A DNA stretch of 64,000 nucleotides from Planctomycetaceae bacterium (GTDB lineage Bacteria > Planctomycetota > Planctomycetia > Pirellulales > PALSA-1355): the NCBI GenBank assembly GCA_003153375.1, contig PLYM01000046.1:1-64000 (forward strand), in the 5' to 3' direction. The notes beneath the pieces are model-generated. The model had not been told where the DNA came from. It saw nothing but the letters and a program-made list of their open reading frames with translations, and did no database searches. A program made the position numbers and the translations under genes. Shown here piece after piece: positions 39,264-47,943 of the stretch; position 1 is the first letter of the stretch; every line of letters begins with the position of its first letter.

Positions 39264-39794
39264 TTAACCGCCGAGCACCTGCAAGATTCCGCGGCAGAAC
39301 TCGGGCAGGTCGTCGGGCTTGCGGCTCGACACGAAGTGCCGGTCGACCACCACCGGCGCGTCCTCCCATAGGGCCCCGGCGTTGACCAGATCGTCCTTGA
39401 TGCCCAGCGAACCCGTGACGCGCACGCCCCGATAGACGCCCGCCGAGATCGGAATCCAACCGCCATGGCAGATCGCCGCCACGAGCTTCGCGGCCTGATC
39501 GAATCCGCGCACCAGATCGAGCACGCGCCGGTCGCGGCGCAGCTTGTCGGGCATGAAGCCGCCGGGAATCACCAGGCCCGAGAAGTCGGCCGTCCGCATC
39601 AACTCGATCGGAGCATCCGAACGGCAAGGATAGCCGTGCTTGCCGCTGTATTGCCGTCCCGCCTCGCCGCCGGCCACGACCACCTCGGCGCCGGCCTCCT
39701 CGAGCCGCAGCTTGGGATACCACAACTCGAGATCCTCGTAGACGTCGTCGACGAACATCAGAATGCGTCGCGATTTGAGCGGCCGGTCGGTCAT
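39264..39794 (-). CDS. DJ-1/PfpI family glutamine amidotransferase-like protein
   Basis: 176 aa; ILMFVDDVYEDLELWYPKLRLEEAGAEVVVAG and VAAICHGGW nucleophile elbow. Confidence 0.92.
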   Translation of the reverse strand: MTDRPLKSRRILMFVDDVYEDLELWYPKLRLEEAGAEVVVAGGEAGRQYSGKHGYPCRSDAPIELMRTADFSGLVIPGGFMPDKLRRDRRVLDLVRGFDQAAKLVAAICHGGWIPISAGVYRGVRVTGSLGIKDDLVNAGALWEDAPVVVDRHFVSSRKPDDLPEFCRGILQVLGG

Positions 39795-40053
39795 GGTTCG
39801 CGGTCCAAAAATTCGCCTGGTTACGGGTTGTCAAAACCCTCGCTGAGTAGATTTTGTACCAGGAGCGGTCGCAAACAGCTACGGGTGCGCGCCCGGGGGG
39901 CGATTCGTCCGCACCCCCCACACCGCCGATTCGCCGCTGGCGGACCGCCACGCGGCCGGTTCGCGCAGCTTGTCGGCCACGGCCCGCGGGAATAGATTGC
40001 TCACAGTTCGTCAGGGGACTGGGTTCATTCAAGTAGGCGGGAGAATAAGCAAC

Positions 40054-40851
40054 ATGGCCGACGTGGTGCCTCGGATGGCGGAAGGTCAGCAGCCGCGTTG
40101 GCGTCCAATCGCGTCGCTCGATCGACGGGTGCTGGGCGTGCTGGTCGAAAAGGCCAAGACCACGCCCGACGCCTACCCGCTGTCGATCAATGCGCTGCGG
40201 AGCGGCGTGAACCAGAAGAACAACCGCTTTCCGCTGATGGAAGTCGAGATCGAGGACCTCGAAGAGCCGCTCTCGCGGCTGCGAGCCCTGGGCGCCGTCA
40301 CCGAAGTGCAAGGCAGCAGCCGCGTGGCCCGTTATCGTCACCACGCCTACGAGTGGCTGGGGGTCGACAAGACCGAGTTGGCGGTGATGGCCGAGCTGCT
40401 GCTGCGCGGCGCGCAGACCGAAGGCGAGCTGCGCGGCCGAGCAGCCCGCATGGAGCCGATCGCCGACGTGGCCGCCCTGCGGCCGATCTTGAATTCGCTC
40501 AAAGCCAAGAACCTGATCATCTCGCTCACGCCCGAGGGTCGCGGCCACATGCTGACCCACGCCCTGTACGAACCCCGCGAGCTGGACAAGGTGCGTGCCG
40601 AGGCCCAGGCCGGCGCCGTTCACGAAGCCGCCGAAGCGCCCAGCGCCCCCCAACGCGTCGCGCCGCCAACCGCACATGCGCCAGCCGCGCACCCGGCGCC
40701 GGTGCAACATGCGCCGCCGGTCGCGACCAGTTCAGGTCACGCCGCCAGCCAGCAGTCGGTCGACGAGCTTCGCCGCGAACTGGAAGAAGTCCGGGCCGAA
40801 ATGGCCAAGCTGCGCAAAGACCTCGACGACCTCTGGTCGAACTTCCGCTAA
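40054..40851 (+). CDS. YceH family (DUF480) winged-helix protein
   Basis: LDRRVLGVLVEKAKTTPDAYPLSINALRSGVNQKNNRFP; C-terminal coiled coil. Confidence 0.9.
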   Translation: MADVVPRMAEGQQPRWRPIASLDRRVLGVLVEKAKTTPDAYPLSINALRSGVNQKNNRFPLMEVEIEDLEEPLSRLRALGAVTEVQGSSRVARYRHHAYEWLGVDKTELAVMAELLLRGAQTEGELRGRAARMEPIADVAALRPILNSLKAKNLIISLTPEGRGHMLTHALYEPRELDKVRAEAQAGAVHEAAEAPSAPQRVAPPTAHAPAAHPAPVQHAPPVATSSGHAASQQSVDELRRELEEVRAEMAKLRKDLDDLWSNFR

Positions 40852-41261
40852 CGCGGCGACCCGGTCGTCTTGTCAGCATTGCCGCCCGCATCCGAGCGGC
40901 GGGTCAACAGCGCCACGGTGATGGCACCCACGCCGGCGGCGAAGATGACGAAGGTCTTTCCATAGGTGATCGCGCCGGCGACCTGGTCGGTGCTCTTTTG
41001 GAGCATCAAGCGCCGATCGGCAGCAATCGTTTTGTAGTCGCCATAGCTGCTGCAGCCGTACCACTGGGTGGACAGCGCGCCGGTCAGCACCATGACGACC
41101 ATGAAGATCCGCGACGCGCGGCCCCACACGGCGCCGGTTCGCGAACCAAACACGGCTTGCACCAGCGCCGCGATCGGGCCGCCCAGCACGTAGTAGAACA
41201 CGACGGCCACGGCGCCACTCACCAACAACCCGCCAAAATAGAAGACGAGGATTTCGGGCAT
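40848..41261 (-). CDS. Hypothetical membrane protein (137 aa)
   Basis: Three hydrophobic segments; start 4 nt downstream of the preceding CDS; converges on the YceH gene. Confidence 0.6.
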   Translation of the reverse strand: MPEILVFYFGGLLVSGAVAVVFYYVLGGPIAALVQAVFGSRTGAVWGRASRIFMVVMVLTGALSTQWYGCSSYGDYKTIAADRRLMLQKSTDQVAGAITYGKTFVIFAAGVGAITVALLTRRSDAGGNADKTTGSPR

Positions 41262-41264
41262 GTC

Positions 41265-41660
41265 TCATTTCCCCGGTGGACCGGCCTGCTCGCCGCCGCG
41301 CCGCGACATGTGCAAGATGGTGTAGGCCGCCAGCAGTGGCAAAAAAATTGCCAACATCGCATAGATCAGAGAATCCAGCATTTGCTTGAACTTATCGGCG
41401 ACGTTGAAGAACAACGCGACCTCGTCCGTCTTGCTGGCGTTCGCCGGCTGAAACACGACGGCCACCGAAAGAGTCGACGCCAAAAAACCGATCAGAACCA
41501 CGCGCAACCAGAACTCTTCGATCGCCGGCGAGTGAAAAATCTCTTTCAGAAACTCGCGCAGCGGGCGGAGCAAGAACCAGAACAAAAGAAAGGGAACGGC
41601 AAAGCCCAACATCATGCCAAAGGCATACACTTGCACTTCAATTGGCAATGATGCCCGCAT
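41265..41660 (-). CDS. Hypothetical membrane protein (131 aa)
   Basis: MRASLPIEVQVYAFGMMLGFAVPFLLFWFLLRPLREFLKEIF; internal ATG at 41660 preferred. Confidence 0.65.
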   Translation of the reverse strand: MRASLPIEVQVYAFGMMLGFAVPFLLFWFLLRPLREFLKEIFHSPAIEEFWLRVVLIGFLASTLSVAVVFQPANASKTDEVALFFNVADKFKQMLDSLIYAMLAIFLPLLAAYTILHMSRRGGEQAGPPGK

Positions 41661-41813
41661 GATTCCCCCTCCCAAACGCATGGACTGGGCCGAGCAAAAC
41701 CGCGACTTCCGGTAGTATACAACCCCAGGGCACCCGTGCGTGCGGACGCCGGCGCGCGCCAGCACCGAAATCGGTGCGTCCGAAACGCCCCTACGCTTCC
41801 CGCTCGTGTCGCG

Positions 41814-43217
41814 TTACTTATTATTCTGCGTCGTGATCGGCAGCTTGTCGGTGCGGAACGGCGAAGCGGGCAGGCCTTCCTTGTTCCACAGGTTCACCAC
41901 CGGGTAGGCGGCCCAGCCATAACGGACCGAGACGGGCGTGGCCACCTTGTCGCTCGATACGACGACCGTGTCGCCTTCGATCTTGGCGGTCGCGTTGTAA
42001 AACTTCTGGTCCTCACCGGCGACGGTGAATCCGGTCAACGGTCCATCCTTGGCCAGCATGCCGCCGCCCAAGTGGGTGAAGTGCAGCACGGCCTTGTCGC
42101 CACTGACGGTCATGCTCTCGAACTGCGGACCCGAGTGCTCGATTGTCTGACCATAGGCCACGGCCCGCGCGGCCAGTGCCAAGCGCTGACCGACCGGCTC
42201 CTTGCGGCGCGGATGGATGTCGCGCTCGTCGCCGACGTCGGTCGTGACCACCAACGACGTCTTGGGCACGTTCTGGCTGACATTTAATTGCGCGTCGCGA
42301 ATCTCGGCCCAGACGCTGTCCGACGGCTCATTGACGATCGCCTGATAGGGAGCGATCTGCACGATCAGGAAGGGAAAATCGCCCTGCGCGAACGTCTCGC
42401 GCCAATTCTTGATCATGGCCGGCAGCAACTTGCGATACTGAAACGCCCGCCCGGCGTTCGATTCGCCCTGATACCAGGTGGCGCCGGCGATCGCATAGGG
42501 CGCCAAGGGAGCGATCATCGAGTTGTACAACATGCTGGCCCCCTGGGGCTTCGACATGTCCTTCAGGTCGGCGTTCGATTCGATCGATTCCTTGCTCATC
42601 CACTGCTCGGCCGCGGTGCCGCCCACATTCGAGGCAATCAACCCCACCGGCACGTCCAACTGCTTTTGCAGATCGCGGCCGAAGAAGTAACCCACGCCCG
42701 AAAAATCGCCGGTCGTCTCCGGACCAGCCACCGACCAATTGCCGACGACGTTCGTCTCGGGCTTATCCGAGCCCTTGCGCGGCACGGTGAACAGGCGAAT
42801 CTTGTCGTTGGCGCTCTTGGCGATCGCGTCGCTGCCGCCGTCGCTCTGCTTGAGCGTCCATTGCATGTTCGATTGACCGCCACAGATCCAAACCTCGCCC
42901 ACCAGAATGTTTTTCAGTTCCACCTTCTGCGAACCCTGCGCGATCGAGAGCGTGTGCGGACCACCAGCGGCCAGCGGCGCCAGGTCCACTCGCCAGCGTC
43001 CGTCCTTCGGCGTGGCCGAGACTTCCTGGCCGGCAATGCTGACGGTCACCTTTTCGGCCTGGTCGGTGGTGCCCCACACCGGCACTTTGACCTTTTGTTG
43101 CAGCACGGCGTTGTCGGTGAACAGCGCGTTGGGTTCGAGCGCAGCCTGGGCCGCATCGGCCAGCACGAGTGCGCACAGCAAACCGCCCACGAGGCGAGCA
43201 ATGGTCCGACGGTTCAT
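41814..43217 (-). CDS. Sialate O-acetylesterase (SGNH/SASA family)
   Basis: About 467 aa from MNRRTIARLVGGLLCALVLADAAQA; GEVWICGGQSNMQWTL, GATWYQGESNAGRAFQYRKLLPAMI. Confidence 0.9.
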   Translation of the reverse strand: MNRRTIARLVGGLLCALVLADAAQAALEPNALFTDNAVLQQKVKVPVWGTTDQAEKVTVSIAGQEVSATPKDGRWRVDLAPLAAGGPHTLSIAQGSQKVELKNILVGEVWICGGQSNMQWTLKQSDGGSDAIAKSANDKIRLFTVPRKGSDKPETNVVGNWSVAGPETTGDFSGVGYFFGRDLQKQLDVPVGLIASNVGGTAAEQWMSKESIESNADLKDMSKPQGASMLYNSMIAPLAPYAIAGATWYQGESNAGRAFQYRKLLPAMIKNWRETFAQGDFPFLIVQIAPYQAIVNEPSDSVWAEIRDAQLNVSQNVPKTSLVVTTDVGDERDIHPRRKEPVGQRLALAARAVAYGQTIEHSGPQFESMTVSGDKAVLHFTHLGGGMLAKDGPLTGFTVAGEDQKFYNATAKIEGDTVVVSSDKVATPVSVRYGWAAYPVVNLWNKEGLPASPFRTDKLPITTQNNK

Positions 43218-43492
43218 CGAGGTGTCTCCTGGTTCATTCTCGTGTTTCCGGTCTCTCGCCGTCCGGGGCACAGACGGCCCAGCCCCGGGCAACACGGCCC
43301 CAATTTACACTTCCCAGCCTTCGCCTGCACGCCCCCCAAAACCGAGAATGCGACCCCTTCCCGAGATTCGCCGCGGCCACGTATCGGCGGCGTCGACGCG
43401 GCGGCTTGCATCCCCCCGGGGGCCGGTCCAGAATACCTTGATCCTGCCGGTTTTTTTGCACCGGCAGCCTACCTCAGGCGGAGAACTCGACC

Positions 43493-44488
43493 ATGCACCG
43501 TGCGCGCTATGGGCTGCTGGCCCTGATCGGCTGTGGACTTCTGGGAATCGCGAGCGTCACCCGCGCGGCCGACGCCAAGGTGTCGGGCCCCGACGATCCC
43601 GATTTCAAGTACCAGGGCGAGTACCTCGGCACGCTCAAGACCGGGGACATGGACGAGGGATTCAAGCTGGGCGTGCAAGTCATCGCCCTGGGCGGCGGCA
43701 AGTTTCGCGCGGTGGCCTATCCCGGCGGACTGCCCGGCGCCGGTTGGGAGGGCAACGAGAGCCACGCGGTCGACGGGGCCCTGAAGGACGGCGTGCTCGA
43801 GATCGAGCCCGGCGAAGGGGGGCACGCCCGCGGGCAGGTCAAGAATGGCGTGCTGACCGTGATCCTGGGCGAAGACCAGGTGCTCGGCGATTTGAAAAAG
43901 GTCGAACGCAAAAGCCCCACGCTCGGCGCCGCGCCCCCGGCTGGCGCCACGGTGCTGTTCGATGGCAAGAATGCCGACCAGTTTAGCCCTGGCAAGCTGA
44001 CTTCCGACGGCCTCCTGGCGGCCGGCGCGACCAGCAAGAAAAAGTTTCAAAGCTGCCAGTTACACGTCGAGTTTCAACTGCCGTTCATGCCCACCGCGCG
44101 CGAGCAAGGTCGCGGCAACAGCGGTTGCTACCTGCAAGGCCGCTATGAAGTGCAAATGCTCGACTCGTTCGGCCTCAAGGGTGAGAACAACGAGTGCGGC
44201 GGCATCTATAGCATCAAGGCCCCGGACGTGAATATGTGCTTGCCGCCCTTGGCGTGGCAGACGTATGACATCGATTTCACGGCGGCCACCTACGACGGCG
44301 ACAAGAAGGTCAAGGATGGCACGATGACCGTCAAGCACAATGGCGTGGTCGTGCATGACAAGGTTCCCTTGCCCAAGTCGACCACCGCGGCGCCCGTGCC
44401 CGAGGGTCCCAGCCCGGGGCCGATTTATCTGCAAGATCACGGCAATCCGGTGCGCTATCGCAATATCTGGATCGTGGAAAAGCCATGA
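43493..44488 (+). CDS. DUF1080 (3-keto-disaccharide hydrolase-like) secreted protein
   Basis: 331 aa; signal peptide; VLFDGKNADQFSP, GRGNSGCYLQGRYEVQMLDSFG, PIYLQDHGNPVRYRNIWI. Confidence 0.92.
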   Translation: MHRARYGLLALIGCGLLGIASVTRAADAKVSGPDDPDFKYQGEYLGTLKTGDMDEGFKLGVQVIALGGGKFRAVAYPGGLPGAGWEGNESHAVDGALKDGVLEIEPGEGGHARGQVKNGVLTVILGEDQVLGDLKKVERKSPTLGAAPPAGATVLFDGKNADQFSPGKLTSDGLLAAGATSKKKFQSCQLHVEFQLPFMPTAREQGRGNSGCYLQGRYEVQMLDSFGLKGENNECGGIYSIKAPDVNMCLPPLAWQTYDIDFTAATYDGDKKVKDGTMTVKHNGVVVHDKVPLPKSTTAAPVPEGPSPGPIYLQDHGNPVRYRNIWIVEKP

Positions 44489-44495
44489 GCGGCGA

Positions 44496-44759
44496 ATGAC
44501 CGTCATCGTCGAACTTTTTGGCGTCGCGCGGCAGTGCGCTGGGGTGGCGAAGACCGAAGCCCAAGGCGCGCGGCTCGGCGATGTGCTCGTCGATCTGGCC
44601 GGGCGTTTCCCTCGCTTGGCCGCCGAGTGCATCGACGGCAGCCGGCTGCGCCACGGCTACCTGGCTAACCTGAACGGCGCACGATTCATCAGGGATCCGG
44701 CCACGGTCGTGGCGCCCGGCGACTCGCTGCTGATTCTGGCGACCGACGCAGGAGGTTAG
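44496..44759 (+). CDS. MoaD/ThiS-family ubiquitin-like sulfur carrier
   Basis: MTVIVELFGVARQCAGVAKTEAQGARLGDVLVDLAGRFP...VVAPGDSLLILATDAGG (C-terminal GG); just upstream of the AOR gene. Confidence 0.85.
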   Translation: MTVIVELFGVARQCAGVAKTEAQGARLGDVLVDLAGRFPRLAAECIDGSRLRHGYLANLNGARFIRDPATVVAPGDSLLILATDAGG

Positions 44760-44812
44760 CAGCTCATGGCATTTTCCATTCAAGCGAGATCGCCTCGGGC
44801 GGCGCCATCGCC

Positions 44813-46615
44813 ATGAGCACTCCCGGCTATCACGGCTGTTACTTGCGCGTCGACGTGACGAGCGGCGAATCGCAGCGAATTGCCATCGACGAATCGGCGC
44901 TGCGCAACTATCTGGGCGGCAGCGGCCTGGGCGTTTATCTGCTACTGCGCGAAGGCGCGGCGACGGCCGATCCGCTCTCGCCCGAAGCCCCGCTGGCATT
45001 CGTCTACAGCCCCTTGGTCGGCAGCCCGCTGACGACCTCGGCCAAGTTCGCCGTCGTCGGACGCAGCCCGCTGACACACCGCATCAACGATTCGCTCTCG
45101 AGCAGCCATTTTGCCATCGCCGGCAAGCGCACCGGCTGCGATGCCCTGCTCGTGGTCGGCCGGGCGAAGGAGCCCTCGATCCTGATCGTCGACGACGGCC
45201 AGGCGCGGCTCGAACCGGCCGGAGCGCTGTGGGGGCTCGATTGCCCAGCGGCTGAATTGCAACTGCGCGCACGGCTGGGGGCCGACTATCAGGTGGCCGT
45301 GATCGGCCCGGCGGGCGAGCGGCAGGTTCGTTTTGCCACGATCTCACACGACGGCCGACACGCCGGACGCGGCGGCAGCGGCGCCGTGCTGGGCGCCAAG
45401 AACATCAAGGCCATCGCCGTGCGCGGCACGCAACGCACCGCCTGGCACAGCCCGGCCGAGTTGGTCGCGCTGGCCAAACAGCTCTCCGAAAAATCGTTCG
45501 GTCCGGCCACGGCCAAGTATCGCGAGCTGGGCACGGCCACCAACTTGCTGGTCTTCAACCGGCTGGGCGCGCTGCCCACCCGCAACTTTCAACAAGGCAC
45601 GTTCGCCGGTGCCGAGGCCCTCTCGCCGGAGCAAATGGTGCTTGGCCGAGAAAAGACCCGGGCCAGTTGTGCCGCCTGCACCATCGGCTGCGAGCACATC
45701 TATGGGCTGCGCACCACCGGCGAGAAATCTGCGGGCGTGCGGATGGAATACGAAAGCCTGTTCGCGCTCGGCCCCTTGTGCAACGTCGGCGATGCCGACA
45801 CGGTGCTGGCCGCCGCGCGGCGCTGCGACGAGTTGGGCCTCGATACGATCAGCACCGGCGGCACGATCGCCTTTGCCATGGAGTGCGTCGAACGTGGCTT
45901 GCTCGATGAGCCCTGGCTCCAGTTTGGCGACGGCCCCTCGCTGCTACGAGCCATCGAGGCCATCGGCCGCCGTGAAGGTCTGGGCAATCTGGCCGCCGAA
46001 GGCAGCCGGCGGATGGCGCTGGTGATTGGTAAGGACGCGATCGCCTTTGCTCCGCAGGTGAAGGGGCTGGAGATTCCCGGCTACGAACCGCGTGCCCTGC
46101 AAACCATGGCGCTGGGGTTTGCCGTCGGATCGCGCGGGGCCGATCACAACCGCTCGGGAGCCTACGAGGTCGACTTCTCGGAGAGCACCGACCGTCGCCG
46201 GCCGGGCCTCGAGGCGGCGCATGCGGCCGTCGAAACCGAAGACCGGGCAGCCCTGATGGATTCGCTGATCCTCTGCAAATTCCTCCGCGGCGTGTTTGTC
46301 GATTTCTTCGCCGAAGCCTCGGAGATGCTCAACCTGGTGACCGGCTGGAACACCACGCCTGCGGAACTGCGGCAGACGGCTCGGCGGATCGTGACCGCGA
46401 AAAAGCATTTCAACGTGCTGGCAGGCTGGAAGCCGGGGGAAGATACTCTGCCGGCGCGGTTCTTCAACAACCCTCTTCCCGGCGACCCGGCCGCCACCAT
46501 GACGCCCGCGGGACTTCAGGCCCTCATCGAGGCCTACAACACCGCCCGAGGCTGGACGAGCGATGGCTACCCCTCGGTCGAACAACTATCGGGACTCGGC
46601 GAGGTCGTTCCCTAG
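44813..46615 (+). CDS. Aldehyde:ferredoxin oxidoreductase (tungsten AOR family)
   Basis: 600 aa; YLGGSGLGVYLL, GRHAGRGGSGAVLGAKNIKAIAVRG, Fe-S Cys set CAACTIGC plus downstream LILCKFLRG. Confidence 0.93.
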   Translation: MSTPGYHGCYLRVDVTSGESQRIAIDESALRNYLGGSGLGVYLLLREGAATADPLSPEAPLAFVYSPLVGSPLTTSAKFAVVGRSPLTHRINDSLSSSHFAIAGKRTGCDALLVVGRAKEPSILIVDDGQARLEPAGALWGLDCPAAELQLRARLGADYQVAVIGPAGERQVRFATISHDGRHAGRGGSGAVLGAKNIKAIAVRGTQRTAWHSPAELVALAKQLSEKSFGPATAKYRELGTATNLLVFNRLGALPTRNFQQGTFAGAEALSPEQMVLGREKTRASCAACTIGCEHIYGLRTTGEKSAGVRMEYESLFALGPLCNVGDADTVLAAARRCDELGLDTISTGGTIAFAMECVERGLLDEPWLQFGDGPSLLRAIEAIGRREGLGNLAAEGSRRMALVIGKDAIAFAPQVKGLEIPGYEPRALQTMALGFAVGSRGADHNRSGAYEVDFSESTDRRRPGLEAAHAAVETEDRAALMDSLILCKFLRGVFVDFFAEASEMLNLVTGWNTTPAELRQTARRIVTAKKHFNVLAGWKPGEDTLPARFFNNPLPGDPAATMTPAGLQALIEAYNTARGWTSDGYPSVEQLSGLGEVVP

Positions 46616-46668
46616 CGTCCGGATTCGATTTTCGCCAGCCAACGCCCTCACCCGAAATGTCTGTCTGA

Positions 46669-46698
46669 CAATAAAAACAGCCCGCACAAGGCGGGCTG
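46669..46698 (-). terminator. Rho-independent terminator of the 37-aa ORF
   Basis: On the minus strand: CAGCCCGC-cttgt-GCGGGCTG followed by TTTTTATT. Confidence 0.85.
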
Positions 46699-46721
46699 AA
46701 AAGGAGGGGGATGGAAGGGTC

Positions 46722-46835
46722 TCAAGGAGTCGGCCAGCCGAAGCGGCGTTGAAAGCGAGCCGAGCGGTGTTTCGCGTACCAGTCGCGACGCGATTTGCAG
46801 GGGCTGTGGCGGCGTTTGCGTTTTCCGTCTGGCAT
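46722..46835 (-). CDS. 37-aa Arg/Lys-rich small protein (not in the supplied ORF track)
   Basis: Minus-strand ATG..TGA: MPDGKRKRRHSPCKSRRDWYAKHRSARFQRRFGWPTP; AAGGAG 8 nt before ATG, terminator after it, promoter-like motif before it. Confidence 0.75.
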   Translation of the reverse strand: MPDGKRKRRHSPCKSRRDWYAKHRSARFQRRFGWPTP

Positions 46836-46878
46836 GGCTCGATCTCCTTGTTCGAATGACATTGTCTGTCACTGCCCT

Positions 46879-46908
46879 CCTATGCGGAAAACCAGCCAGG
46901 ATGTTACA
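46879..46908 (-). promoter_or_regulatory. Candidate ECF-type promoter D (37-aa ORF)
   Basis: Minus strand: GTGTAACATCCTGGCTGGTTTTCCGCATAGG; GTAAC to CGC spacing 16 nt, same as motifs A-C. Confidence 0.5.
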
Positions 46909-47125
46909 CCTCAAACCAACCGCAAATGTTTTGCCAATTCAGGTCGCTCAACCCCTGCCAAGAGTTAATTCGTCGTTCGCTGGAATTCCTTACGCCCCGC
47001 GACCAACGGGGGTTCGCATTTTCCCACGAATTAACACCTTTGGGGGATCGCCCTGGGCGATGCTGTTTGGGCCACTCCAAAGCGGCTACACTGGGGGAGG
47101 TTTGTACCTGCCGACCGAGGTTCGG

Positions 47126-47746
47126 ATGATCGACGACGACGAACAGCTCGTAGCCCGCGTCAAGCAGCACGATGTGGGTGCCCTGGCCGAGTACCTGACC
47201 GTCCAGCGGCGGCCCCTGATGGCCTTTATCGAACGGCAACTCGGGGCGGGCCTGCGGCGAAAGGTCGAAGTCGAGGACATCTTCCAGGAGCTCAGCGTCG
47301 AGGCGGTGCGGTCGCTGCCCGAGGCCGAGTTCGAGCACCGCGACCCGTTCGGCTGGCTGTGCCAGATTGCCGAGCGACGCATCATCGACGCCCACCGCCG
47401 CTTCTTCGGCGCTCAGAAGCGCGACGCCGGCCGCGAAGTGCCGCTGGGCAGCCCCGGCGGCGATAACTCGCAGCAGGCTGACATCATCGACATGCTCGTG
47501 GCCTCGATGACCACCGCCACTCAAGCCTTGTCGCGCAAGGGTCACGAGATCCAACTGCTCCAAGCCCTGGCCACCCTGCCCGAGGACCAGCGCGAAGCCC
47601 TCCGCCTGCGCTACGTCGAGGGCCTGCCCTCAAAAGAGATTGCCGAGCGTCTCGGCAAATCCGACGGCTCGATCCGCGTCATGCTCACCCGCGCCCTGGC
47701 CAAGCTGCAGCAAATGTTGGGGGAGAAGACGGAAGGCGGTGGGTAA
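47126..47746 (+). CDS. ECF-type RNA polymerase sigma factor
   Basis: 206 aa from ATG 47126; DIFQELSVEAVRSLPEAEF region 2, LPEDQREALRLRYVEGLPSKEIAERLGKSDGSIRVMLTRALAKLQ region 4. Confidence 0.92.
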   Translation: MIDDDEQLVARVKQHDVGALAEYLTVQRRPLMAFIERQLGAGLRRKVEVEDIFQELSVEAVRSLPEAEFEHRDPFGWLCQIAERRIIDAHRRFFGAQKRDAGREVPLGSPGGDNSQQADIIDMLVASMTTATQALSRKGHEIQLLQALATLPEDQREALRLRYVEGLPSKEIAERLGKSDGSIRVMLTRALAKLQQMLGEKTEGGG

Positions 47747-47943
47747 AAGGCGCGAGGCCGAAGGCTGGAGGAAAATCAGAGGACGACCAATCCGTCAATC
47801 TGTCGGTACAATGGCGAATCATCACTTTGAATCCCGATCGAAGGTCAGCCGCCCTTGATTTCCGCGCCATGTTCCCACGTTCGTTCCGACCTACAGCCTC
47901 CGGCCCCCAGCCTCCAGCCTAGTTCCTCCCGGAGCTTCGCCTG

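Noticed and set aside
41790-41816. Minus-strand GTAACGCGACACGAGCGGGAAGCGTAGG as a regulon promoter
   Set aside because: Overlaps the stop codon of the sialate esterase gene and lacks the CGCTGGG block; shows such partial matches can occur by chance.
43444-43467. CTGCCGG-tttttttgca-CCGGCAG as a terminator
   Set aside because: The T-run is in the loop, not after the stem, and it lies between divergent genes just upstream of a start codon.
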